From: JBCDCU01 sp039180865 | GTDB taxonomy: Bacteria; Pseudomonadota; Alphaproteobacteria; Rhizobiales; JACESI01 | DNA length: 8,378 bases | Assembly: GCA_039180865.1 (NCBI GenBank) | Contig: JBCDCZ010000203.1 | Coordinates: 1-8,378 of the forward strand | Direction of reading: 5' to 3' | Shown here: one piece after another, positions 1 to 6,127 of the stretch | How the letters are laid out: every line of letters begins with the position of its first letter | How positions within the stretch are numbered: the first letter of the stretch is position 1 | Made by a program: the position numbers and the translations under genes | Notes under the pieces: model-generated | Seen by the model: the letters and a program-made list of their open reading frames with translations, nothing else | Told to the model about the DNA's origin: nothing | Database searches by the model: none

Positions 1-1310
1 CCCGGTTTCAGATCCGTCGCTCCGGGAAGCGGCGTTATCATATGCCCGCCTGTCTCCGTCTGCCACCAGGTATCGACGATCGGGCAGCGGCCATCACCCA
101 CGACGTTGTAATACCACTCCCAAGCTTCCGGATTGATCGGTTCGCCAACGGTACCCAGAAGTTTCAGAGAAGAGCGGGACGTTTTCTTGACCAGCTCTTC
201 ACCGGTTTGCATGAGGGCGCGGATCGCCGTCGGCGCAGTGTAAAACGTGTTGACTTGATGCTTATCGCAGATCTGCCAGAAGCGGCTGTTATCCGGATAA
301 CTCGGCACACCCTCAAACATCAGCGTCACGGCGCCATTCGCAAGGGGCCCGTAGACGATGTAGGAATGCCCGGTCACCCAGCCGACATCGGCGGTGCACC
401 AGTAGATGTCCCCGTCATGATAATCGAAAGTGTATTCGTGGGTCATCGACGCCCAGACCAGATAACCGCCGGTTGTGTGAAGAACCCCTTTCGGCTTACC
501 GGTCGAGCCCGATGTATAGAGGATGAAAAGCGGATCTTCCGCATTCATTTCTTCCGGCGGGCAATCATCCGACGCTGCGGCTACAGCTTCGTGGTACCAG
601 ATGTCACGACCCGGCTCCCATTCTATTGCGCCTTTTGTGCGTTCAACCACCAGGACCTTGTCCACGTGGATGTCCTGGATTGCAGCCAGTTCAACGGCGT
701 TGTCGACGTTTTTCTTCAGCGGGATTGTCCGACCGCCACGAAGTCCTTCGTCGGACGTAATCACAAAGGTCGATTCACAACCAACGATACGATCGGCGAG
801 TGCGTCTGGGGAGAAACCGCCGAAGACGATAGAGTGAACCGCGCCGATACGGGCGCAAGCAAGCATCGCATAGGCTGCTTCCGGGATCATCGGAAGATAA
901 AGCGTGACGCGGTCACCTTTCTTGACCCCATTTGCCTTCATGGCATTCGCAAGGCGGCAGACATGACCATGAAGCTCGCGATAGGTGATTTTCAGATCTT
1001 CAGACGGATCGTCGCCTTCCCAAATGATTGCCGTCTGATCACCGCGGGTGGCCAGGTGGCGGTCGATGCAGTTCGCACTGACATTCAGCGTGCCATCCTC
1101 GTACCATTTGATGGATACATCAGGATACGCGAATGTCGTGTCCTTGACCTTGCTGTAGGGTTTGATCCAGTCGAGGCGTTTGCCCTGTTCGCCCCAGAAG
1201 CCGTCGGGGTCCGAAACACTCTGCGCATACATCTCGTTGTATTTTGCTTTGTCCGCATGCGCGTTTTCTGCCCAGTCAGCACTGACTGGATAAATCTTCT
1301 CCCCGGACAT
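1..1310 (-). CDS. acs: Acetyl-CoA synthetase (AMP-forming), N-terminal part, cut by left edge
   Basis: This enzyme activates acetate with ATP and CoA to acetyl-CoA through an acetyl-AMP intermediate in the cytoplasm. The visible 436 residues start with MSGEKIYPVSADWAENAHAD. The ATP-binding P-loop YTSGSTGKPKGV is at residues 265-276 and the adenylate-binding motif WWQTETG at 415-421. These positions almost match E. coli Acs, so the N-terminus is complete. About 215 residues beyond the left edge are missing, including the hinge and the C-terminal domain with the acetylatable lysine expected in this family. The ATG at 1310 is chosen because a strong GGAGGA ribosome site lies just upstream on the minus strand. 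It is downstream of the tusA-like gene on the same strand with a 165-bp gap, so it may have its own promoter, though I found no convincing one. The family call is very secure. A long stop-free antisense frame (42-1436, plus) is its shadow. Confidence 0.97.
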   Translation of the reverse strand, partial: MSGEKIYPVSADWAENAHADKAKYNEMYAQSVSDPDGFWGEQGKRLDWIKPYSKVKDTTFAYPDVSIKWYEDGTLNVSANCIDRHLATRGDQTAIIWEGDDPSEDLKITYRELHGHVCRLANAMKANGVKKGDRVTLYLPMIPEAAYAMLACARIGAVHSIVFGGFSPDALADRIVGCESTFVITSDEGLRGGRTIPLKKNVDNAVELAAIQDIHVDKVLVVERTKGAIEWEPGRDIWYHEAVAAASDDCPPEEMNAEDPLFILYTSGSTGKPKGVLHTTGGYLVWASMTHEYTFDYHDGDIYWCTADVGWVTGHSYIVYGPLANGAVTLMFEGVPSYPDNSRFWQICDKHQVNTFYTAPTAIRALMQTGEELVKKTSRSSLKLLGTVGEPINPEAWEWYYNVVGDGRCPIVDTWWQTETGGHMITPLPGATDLKP

Positions 1311-1475
1311 GAAATCCTCCGCTTTAGGGCCGCCTTCCATCGCTGCAGAGCCTCCACCCTAGTCGCAGCGCACGCAGACCTTAAAGCTGTATATTTCCTT
1401 AGTCCATTAGACTTACAGGGCAATTCTTGCTGTTGAACAGTGCATTTTACACCACCAATGCCGGGCCATTCCGCT

Positions 1476-1700
1476 TCAGGTTTTCTTGATCTTGAAGAAC
1501 AAAACTCCGTCCGATTGAGAGCTCTCGACCAAGTCGTTACCCGATTCATTGCAGAAGTTCGGTATGTCGATCACGGCAAGGGGATCGGTCGCAAATACCT
1601 CAAGTACTGCGCCCGGTTCGAGCGCTTTCATGGCTTTGCTGACTTTCAAGACCGGAAGCGGACACTTAAGCCCCTTCACGTCAAGCGTCGATGCCGCCAT
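1476..1700 (-). CDS. TusA/SirA-family sulfur-carrier protein
   Basis: This small cytoplasmic protein of 74 residues belongs to the TusA/SirA/YeeD family, whose members carry persulfide sulfur on a conserved cysteine for tRNA thiolation, molybdenum-cofactor or other sulfur-transfer tasks. The family signature is clear: LDVKGLKCPLPVLKV at residues 6-20, with the persulfide cysteine at C13 in a CPLP (CPxP) motif. The length matches the family (about 75-80 residues). The ATG at 1700 is preceded on the minus strand by AGGAGAG, a good ribosome site. The gene is divergent from the acyl-CoA synthetase at 2085 and lies upstream of acs, with which it may be co-transcribed. No partner sulfurtransferase (TusBCDE, IscS or rhodanese) is visible, so which relay it serves is unknown. 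I withhold the symbol tusA because several paralogous subfamilies share the motif. Confidence 0.93.
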   Translation of the reverse strand: MAASTLDVKGLKCPLPVLKVSKAMKALEPGAVLEVFATDPLAVIDIPNFCNESGNDLVESSQSDGVLFFKIKKT

Positions 1701-1895
1701 GCCACTCTCCTATCCGCGTGCTGCCAACCCAACCAGGTAAGCTCATATGCATTTCTTCTTGCCCGACATCCTCCTGAACAGACAAGTACCCGTTTCGCAA
1801 GCCCATCTTCACGCGAACCCGTTTTTATTGTGGCGATCCCCTGGAATGTCTGATTATGCTCACCTGTCAAAAAGTTGATGAGATGTTTAGGGCAA

Positions 1896-1942
1896 CTCTC
1901 TTACCTTCCCTTGACGTAAAGGTCATTTATGAGTCAAGAGAG
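1896..1942. promoter_or_regulatory. Bulged inverted repeat, candidate operator upstream of the acyl-CoA synthetase gene
   Basis: The right arm GTCAAGAGAG (1933-1942) is matched by a split left arm, CTCTC (1896-1900) and TTGAC (1911-1915), which together make its exact reverse complement except for a 10-nt insert at 1901-1910. The inner arms TTGAC/GTCAA are 17 nt apart, a spacing seen in regulator sites and also in stem-loops. It lies about 140-190 bp upstream of the start codon. TTGACG at 1911-1916 resembles a -35 but lacks a good -10. The repeat is seen directly; its role as an operator is inferred. Confidence 0.35.
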
Positions 1943-1963
1943 CTGCCTGAATGTGCGGGGAGG

Positions 1964-1988
1964 CATCAGACATCTCAATCGGCTGATG
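1964..1988. promoter_or_regulatory. Inverted repeat CATCAG-N13-CTGATG
   Basis: A 6-bp perfect inverted repeat (1964-1969 and 1983-1988) lies about 100 bp upstream of the acyl-CoA synthetase start. It could be a regulator site or a 5'-UTR stem-loop. A 6-bp dyad alone can occur by chance, so support is weak, but its closeness to the other dyad at 1896-1942 makes it worth recording. Confidence 0.25.
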
Positions 1989-2084
1989 AACTAAGCACAG
2001 GCGGAATGCAGCGAGAGGCAAGACCTTTTACCGCGTTCTCCTATCGCACCGCATCAGCCGCAACATGAGAATGAGGAGGAAGGA

Positions 2085-3878
2085 ATGGGTCTCCTATCAA
2101 GGATCAAGACCGAATACATCTACCTGACGTCGGCACTCAGGACGCTGAAGCGTACAACCAAAGTCGCGAAGAACAAGGAGTACACGTTCTCGCACCTTAT
2201 GGTTGACCTTGCGGAGGAATTCGGTGACCGCCCTGCGCTGGTCTCAGAGGCGGAGACCTATACGTATGCCGGGCTCAACCGGCGCGCCAATCAATATGCC
2301 CGGTGGGCGCAAGCTCAGGGCGTTGAAAAAGGCGATTGCGTCGCTTTACTGATGCCGAACCGACCGGAATATGTTGCAGCCTGGCTCGGTGTTTTAAGGG
2401 CTGGCGGCGTATGCGCCCTTCTCAACACGAACCTGAATGGGGCTTCACTCGCCCATTGCATCAATATCGTGCACCCGAAAGCCGTCATCGTCGAGGGTTC
2501 ACTGGCCGATGCCTATGAAAGTGCTCGAGAGCATCTCGATGACGATAAACACGCCTGGTCTTACGATGGCGGTCATTTTGCCTCCTTGAATGAGGCTCTT
2601 GAAGAAACTTCGGATGCAGCGCTCACTGGCGATGAAGTTGTAAACGTCACCAATTCGGACAAAGCGCTTTACATCTACACGAGTGGGACTACAGGTCTGC
2701 CCAAGGCAGCCAACATCATCCACTATCGCATTATGGCCATCATGAACGGGTTCTCGGCGGCGACGAAAGCCACGGCCGATGACAAGATGTACGTCTGCCT
2801 GCCGCTCTACCATACAGCGGGCGGCGTTATGGCGATCGGTATCGTCCTGACCGTCGGCGGATCGGTCTTCATCCGCGACAAGTTTTCGGCAAGCCACTTC
2901 TGGGATGACATCGTCGACAACGATTGCACCATGTTCCAGTACATCGGCGAGCTCTGCCGATATCTGTTAAACAGCCCGGTCCACCCGAAAGAAAACAAAC
3001 ATAAGCTGCGCCTCATCGACGGAAACGGCCTGCGCCCGGACATTTGGGAAGAATTCCGCGACCGTTTCAAAATACCGTTTATTCTCGAATGGTACGCGTC
3101 GACAGAAGGCAACACCGTCTTCTTTAATTTCGATCAGAAAGTCGGCGCTATCGGACGGATCCCGAAATGGGCGGAAAAGCGCTTCGTCACAAAAGTCGTG
3201 AAGTACGACCAGGACAACGAAGCGCCACTGCGCGGCCCGGACGGTAAGCTTGTCGAATGCGCACCGAACGAAGTCGGCGAAGCGATCTCGCAAATTCTCG
3301 ATGACCCGACGAAGCCTTCTCAGCGCTTCGAAGGCTACGCCGACAAAGCAGCGACCGAGAAAAAGATCATTCGGGACGCTTTCGAACCGGGAGATGCCTG
3401 GTTCCGCTCGGGCGACCTCATTCGCAAGGACGAACTTGGCTACTTCTATTTCATCGACCGGATCGGCGATACGTTCCGCTGGAAGGGCGAAAACGTTGCC
3501 ACGTCAGAGGTCGCCGAAGCGCTGAGTACCTATGAAGGGATCAACGAAGCCAACGTCTACGGCGTACACGTTCAGGGCAAAGACGGACGGGCGGGAATGG
3601 TCTCGCTGGTCGTCAACGAACACTTCGATCTCTCCGATTTCCGCGATCATGTTGGCGCGTCGCTTCCTGAATATGCACGACCGATCTTTCTGCGAATGCA
3701 GGAGACGATCGAAGCAACGGGCACTTTCAAACAGCGCAAAGTGGATCTTGTGAAAGAGGGCTTCGATCCAACCAAGATTGAAGACAAGCTTTACTTCAAT
3801 CACCCACAGGAACGCGCTTTCGTGCAGATCGAACCTGCCCTTTACGAAGAAATACAAAACGGTGGGCTGAGATTCTAA
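2085..3878 (+). CDS. Long-chain acyl-CoA synthetase, FATP/FadD6-type
   Basis: This 597-residue enzyme of the ANL adenylate-forming superfamily converts long-chain fatty acids to acyl-CoA using ATP, probably at the inner face of the cytoplasmic membrane. It resembles the FATP (SLC27)-like group rather than classical E. coli FadD. The P-loop TSGTTGLPKA lies at residues 199-208, the acyl-adenylate motif EWYASTEGN at 335-343, SGDL at 442-445 and the hinge DRIGDTFRWKGEN at 458-470. The likely catalytic lysine is K549 in GTFKQRK near the C-terminus. Length suits the group (about 590-620). An N-terminal stretch (residues 10-30) rich in aromatic, hydrophobic and basic residues may favour membrane association. 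The ATG follows a strong AGGAGGAAGG ribosome site. It is transcribed divergently from the TusA-like gene and followed by a hairpin and the glycosylase gene. Substrate chain length cannot be read from sequence; a bile-acid or very-long-chain specificity is possible. Confidence 0.95.
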   Translation: MGLLSRIKTEYIYLTSALRTLKRTTKVAKNKEYTFSHLMVDLAEEFGDRPALVSEAETYTYAGLNRRANQYARWAQAQGVEKGDCVALLMPNRPEYVAAWLGVLRAGGVCALLNTNLNGASLAHCINIVHPKAVIVEGSLADAYESAREHLDDDKHAWSYDGGHFASLNEALEETSDAALTGDEVVNVTNSDKALYIYTSGTTGLPKAANIIHYRIMAIMNGFSAATKATADDKMYVCLPLYHTAGGVMAIGIVLTVGGSVFIRDKFSASHFWDDIVDNDCTMFQYIGELCRYLLNSPVHPKENKHKLRLIDGNGLRPDIWEEFRDRFKIPFILEWYASTEGNTVFFNFDQKVGAIGRIPKWAEKRFVTKVVKYDQDNEAPLRGPDGKLVECAPNEVGEAISQILDDPTKPSQRFEGYADKAATEKKIIRDAFEPGDAWFRSGDLIRKDELGYFYFIDRIGDTFRWKGENVATSEVAEALSTYEGINEANVYGVHVQGKDGRAGMVSLVVNEHFDLSDFRDHVGASLPEYARPIFLRMQETIEATGTFKQRKVDLVKEGFDPTKIEDKLYFNHPQERAFVQIEPALYEEIQNGGLRF

Positions 3879-3896
3879 CAACGAGCCCTGATGCGC

Positions 3897-3917
3897 GCCC
3901 GGCCAATCAAGCCGGGC
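3897..3917 (+). terminator. GC-rich stem-loop between the acyl-CoA synthetase and glycosylase genes
   Basis: GCCCGGC (3897-3903), a 7-nt loop CAATCAA and GCCGGGC (3911-3917) form a perfect 7-bp GC-rich stem. No T-run follows, so it is not a textbook intrinsic terminator. It may be an attenuating or 3'-end-protecting structure. It ends 13 nt before the GTG start of the next gene, so it could also affect ribosome access there. The stem is seen; its function is inferred. Confidence 0.45.
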
Positions 3918-3930
3918 AAATGGGATTGCC

Positions 3931-4575
3931 GTGAACACAATTGAGACACTCGACGATGTCGCTCGCGGCCTCGCTGCTTTGAGATCCTTGGACCCCGGTC
4001 TCGAAGCTGTGATCTTAGCGGCGGGCGACGTTCCCCTGCGAAGACGCGAGGCGACGCTCAAAAACCTAGTTCGCATTGTTGTCGGCCAACAAGTCTCTGT
4101 CCAAAGTGCTGCTGCGATCTTTGGAAGGCTTGAGGCGGTCATCCCGCTCAATGATGCAGGCGCAATCTGTCAGGCGAGCGATGAAGACTTTCGAACCGCA
4201 GGTCTTTCAAGACCGAAGGTTAAAACGGTGCGCGCGATTGGTCTCGCGGCACGCGATGGCAATCTCGATTGCGCGGCACTTGCAGAAAAACCTCTTGACG
4301 AAACCTATGGAACGCTTATCGCGATCCACGGTGTCGGGCCCTGGACAGCCGAGATATTCGCATTGTTCTGTCTCGGCCACCCGGACATTTTTCCAGCCGG
4401 AGATATTGCCCTTCAGGTGGCGGTGAAAGACGCTTTCAAGCTCGATGAGCGCCCGGATCGCTCAGCACTTGCAAGTTTCGCGGAGAAATGGGCGCCTTAT
4501 CGTGGCGTCGCTGCCCGTCTGTTTTGGGCCTATTACGCAGTGCAAAACAAACGTAAATCCGCCCTTCCCGCTTAA
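3931..4575 (+). CDS. DNA-3-methyladenine glycosylase II, AlkA-like (HhH-GPD family)
   Basis: This base-excision repair enzyme is expected to remove alkylated purines such as 3-methyladenine from DNA. The protein has 214 residues. The helix-hairpin-helix motif IHGVGPWTAEIF is at residues 132-143, and the catalytic aspartate is D158 in FPAGDIALQVA, the equivalent of E. coli AlkA D238. An earlier conserved helix has VVGQQVSVQSA (about residues 50-60), typical of AlkA-like proteins. It lacks the four-cysteine iron-sulfur cluster of Nth/MutY, which argues against those relatives. It is shorter than E. coli AlkA (282) because the N-terminal domain of that protein is absent, as in many bacterial homologues. 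The start is GTG at 3931; no in-frame ATG lies near and the ribosome site (GGGATT) is weak, so low expression or coupling to the upstream gene is plausible. It follows the acyl-CoA synthetase by 52 bp. The family is secure; exact lesion range is not. Confidence 0.93.
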   Translation: MNTIETLDDVARGLAALRSLDPGLEAVILAAGDVPLRRREATLKNLVRIVVGQQVSVQSAAAIFGRLEAVIPLNDAGAICQASDEDFRTAGLSRPKVKTVRAIGLAARDGNLDCAALAEKPLDETYGTLIAIHGVGPWTAEIFALFCLGHPDIFPAGDIALQVAVKDAFKLDERPDRSALASFAEKWAPYRGVAARLFWAYYAVQNKRKSALPA

Positions 4576-4610
4576 TATCAGACAAATAAATTTAAGTTTT
4601 CCGTAAGATT

Positions 4611-4630
4611 TTGTTGCTCTAGCGCAACAA
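4611..4630 (+). terminator. Stem-loop after the glycosylase gene
   Basis: TTGTTGC (4611-4617) and GCAACAA (4624-4630) form a perfect 7-bp stem with a 6-nt loop TCTAGC. It begins 36 nt after the glycosylase stop in AT-rich DNA. No T-run follows on the plus strand, so if it ends transcription it is a weak or factor-dependent terminator. It could also mark the upstream limit of the porin promoter region. Confidence 0.4.
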
Positions 4631-4671
4631 GATCTCGGATTCCTGCCCCTAACGCAGCTTTCAAAACCTCT

Positions 4672-4704
4672 GTGATCACCTGAAATGTTATTAACGGACG
4701 TTAA
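4672..4704 (+). promoter_or_regulatory. Dyads upstream of the porin gene (GTGATCAC and TTAACG-GA-CGTTAA)
   Basis: A perfect 8-bp palindrome GTGATCAC (4672-4679) is followed by a 14-bp dyad with arms TTAACG (4691-4696) and CGTTAA (4699-4704), about 40 bp before the porin start. The second dyad also reads TTAA-N6-TTAAC, close to but one base shorter than the alphaproteobacterial CtrA pattern TTAA-N7-TTAA. TGTTAT at 4686-4691 could be a weak -10. Porin genes are commonly controlled by nutrient or stress regulators, so an operator here is plausible. The dyads are seen; regulator identity is not known. Confidence 0.4.
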
Positions 4705-4744
4705 CTTTTGTGCGCCGGGAAGTCGGGAATTCGAGGGGTTGGAT

Positions 4745-6043
4745 ATGACGCGCATCTGCAGAACACAAGTAATTGCACTCACCGTATCAACAGCATTGAC
4801 TGCCGCTACGCCTGCGCTCGCGCAATTTGAAGTGACGGTTGGCGGTTTCATGGATGTGTTTGTCGGCACTGATCTTAATGATGACGCCCTTGATGACGAA
4901 TGGGGATTTAGCGGTGAAGGTGGCGAGTTTACCTTCGATGTTCGCGGTGTAGCCGACAATGGACTGACCTTTGGCGACAATGGGCTGACTTTTGAGGGGA
5001 CTGCCGATAACGGGCTTACGTTCGGCGATCGGATCAATCTGGATGATGCACCAGCCGACGAAATAGACGAATCCTTTTTGTTCATTGCTGGGGACTTTGG
5101 GCGCATCATCGTTGGAAGCGAGAATGGCGCGTATGTAACAACCGGTCAGGAACAAACCTCTGTCACATCGGAGTCTGGCGGAGCTGCCGATTTCTCAGTT
5201 GGTTTTTCTGATTATAGTCTCACAACTTTCCGGTCCGAGGGCATTACCTACTTTACCCCTAGGCTGTTCGGATTTCAGTCCGGTGCCCGTTATGCCGGCG
5301 GCATTGGGTATGAAGTCGAATCCTCAAACGGCAGTTTCAGCGAAGAAAACGTTTTTCTGCCCGCTGGATTTGGCGTTCCCGGCGTGGAAACCGCTGGCGT
5401 ATTCGCCGGATTTGCAACGGATATTCTCACGAATGATTTGAGTGTCGATCGTACACGCGCCGGAGCGATCTTTGCCCTTGAGAAAATTCTTGGCGGCCAG
5501 ATCTACAGTGATAAGACGGCCGGTTATATTACGACTGCGCTTACTGGTCGGGTTGGTTCACTCGATCAGGAGCAGATCAGCCATGTTCGAACGAGCACCC
5601 CAGCCTTCGGTGCTGGTGCAATCACTGACACAACTTACGCTTCAACGTTCGATTCAGTCTATGCGGGCTTCGAAGTCGGTGCGGGCTATACATATGTCCG
5701 TCGGTTTGGCCAAGGCTATTACTCAACGCTCGGAATTAGCGGCAAGATTGGCGGTACGAATTACAACTTTGACGCCTGGGACTCCGTAACCGCTCTTGGA
5801 CTGGGAGGCGCGCTCAACCTCGATGAAGAACTAACAATTACAGGAAACGAGTTCCTGGTAACCGGGGAAGTGCAATTGCGGGCGACGATCGGTTACGAGA
5901 AAATAACAGCTGGCATTAACGTCAGCTACGATTTTGGAGAGCCCTCAATCGGCTTTGTCCGCGATGGCTTTACGGGATCCTCCGTTAATGTTGACGGCTC
6001 CAGCACATTTGGCGGGGCTCTGTTCCTGAACTTGAACTTCTGA
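4745..6043 (+). CDS. General outer-membrane porin (Gram-negative porin family, Porin_4-like)
   Basis: This 432-residue precursor is a beta-barrel channel for small hydrophilic solutes in the outer membrane, probably trimeric by family analogy. The ATG at 4745 is chosen over an in-frame ATG 60 bases upstream because it has a GAGGGG ribosome site 6 nt away and directly gives a classic signal peptide (MTRICRTQVIALTVSTALTA, then TPALA|Q, cleavage after residue 26). The extra 20 residues of the longer frame would ruin the signal peptide and cover the upstream dyad. The mature protein starts QFEVTVGGFMDVFVG, a typical first porin strand, continues as alternating Gly/aromatic beta strands, and ends with Phe in FLNLNF, the BAM-recognised C-terminal signature. 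DNGLTFG-type motifs occur three times at residues 71-94, more than I expect in this family. Substrate preference cannot be read. It sits between the glycosylase and methyltransferase genes without an evident pathway link. Confidence 0.9.
   Translation: MTRICRTQVIALTVSTALTAATPALAQFEVTVGGFMDVFVGTDLNDDALDDEWGFSGEGGEFTFDVRGVADNGLTFGDNGLTFEGTADNGLTFGDRINLDDAPADEIDESFLFIAGDFGRIIVGSENGAYVTTGQEQTSVTSESGGAADFSVGFSDYSLTTFRSEGITYFTPRLFGFQSGARYAGGIGYEVESSNGSFSEENVFLPAGFGVPGVETAGVFAGFATDILTNDLSVDRTRAGAIFALEKILGGQIYSDKTAGYITTALTGRVGSLDQEQISHVRTSTPAFGAGAITDTTYASTFDSVYAGFEVGAGYTYVRRFGQGYYSTLGISGKIGGTNYNFDAWDSVTALGLGGALNLDEELTITGNEFLVTGEVQLRATIGYEKITAGINVSYDFGEPSIGFVRDGFTGSSVNVDGSSTFGGALFLNLNF
4955..5026 (+). 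repeat. Threefold in-frame DNGLTF(G/E) repeat inside the porin gene
   Basis: Three copies of a 21-nt coding unit occur at 4955-4975, 4976-4996 and 5006-5026, encoding DNGLTFG, DNGLTFE and DNGLTFG. The first two are adjacent; the third follows a 9-nt spacer (residues GTA). The DNA copies differ at several third positions (for example GGA/GGG, CTG/CTT, ACC/ACT/ACG), so the duplication is old or is kept by protein-level selection. Confidence 0.85.
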
Positions 6044-6127
6044 CCGGGTTCAACTCGCCAAGTATCTAACGGCGCTCTAAAGTCACGTCTCAGTTTTTTT
6101 GATTGTTGCGCAGTTCCGGGGTGTGAT

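Larger units (their letters stand above)
1701..2084. promoter_or_regulatory. Divergent intergenic region between the TusA-like gene and the acyl-CoA synthetase gene
   Basis: This 384-bp stretch has no protein-coding frame I can support. Small open frames (plus 1856-2068; minus 1676-1870, which overlaps the TusA-like start) show no recognisable motif. It must hold the outward promoters for both neighbours, but I found no clear -35/-10 pair in either direction; a perfect TTGACA on the minus strand at about 1865-1870 has no acceptable -10 at normal spacing. The half nearer the acyl-CoA synthetase contains two dyads, listed separately, which suggests an operator region. An 8-bp direct repeat ACCCGTTT occurs at 1788-1795 and 1817-1824. 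AGGAGGAAGG at about 2074-2083 is the ribosome site of the plus-strand gene. Confidence 0.5.

Noticed and set aside
42..1436. 464-codon open frame on the plus strand opposite acs
   Set aside because: It lies antisense to a confident acetyl-CoA synthetase, has no recognisable motif, and its translation is rich in residues typical of a shadow frame. The acs frame has all expected motifs and a ribosome site.
1440..1853. 137-codon plus-strand frame opposite the TusA-like gene
   Set aside because: It is antisense to a clear CPxP protein and runs into the intergenic region with no motif or convincing ribosome site.
1676..1870. 64-codon minus-strand frame overlapping the TusA-like start
   Set aside because: It shares its 3' end with the ribosome site and start of the TusA-like gene in another frame and shows no recognisable protein features.
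1873..1897. AGTTG/CAACT 5-bp inverted repeat near the acyl-CoA synthetase leader
   Set aside because: Five-base arms with a 15-nt spacer are expected often by chance and add nothing to the longer dyads beside it.
1856..2068. 70-codon plus-strand frame in the divergent gap
   Set aside because: No ribosome site or motif was seen, and it covers the dyads that look regulatory. A small protein cannot be excluded, but nothing supports it.
4685..4744. Upstream in-frame ATG that would extend the porin by 20 residues
   Set aside because: The extension is polar, would displace the signal peptide from the N-terminus and covers the TTAACG dyad; the ATG at 4745 has a good ribosome site.
4462..5109. 215-codon minus-strand frame across the glycosylase end and porin start
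   Set aside because: It is antisense to two confident genes, and its serine/proline-rich translation is low-complexity shadow of the porin repeats.
6056..6100. T7 run (6094-6100) after the porin as an intrinsic terminator
   Set aside because: I could not find a stem directly before the T-run; the only nearby pairing (CGCC with GGCG, about 6056-6074) is 4 bp and about 20 nt away.
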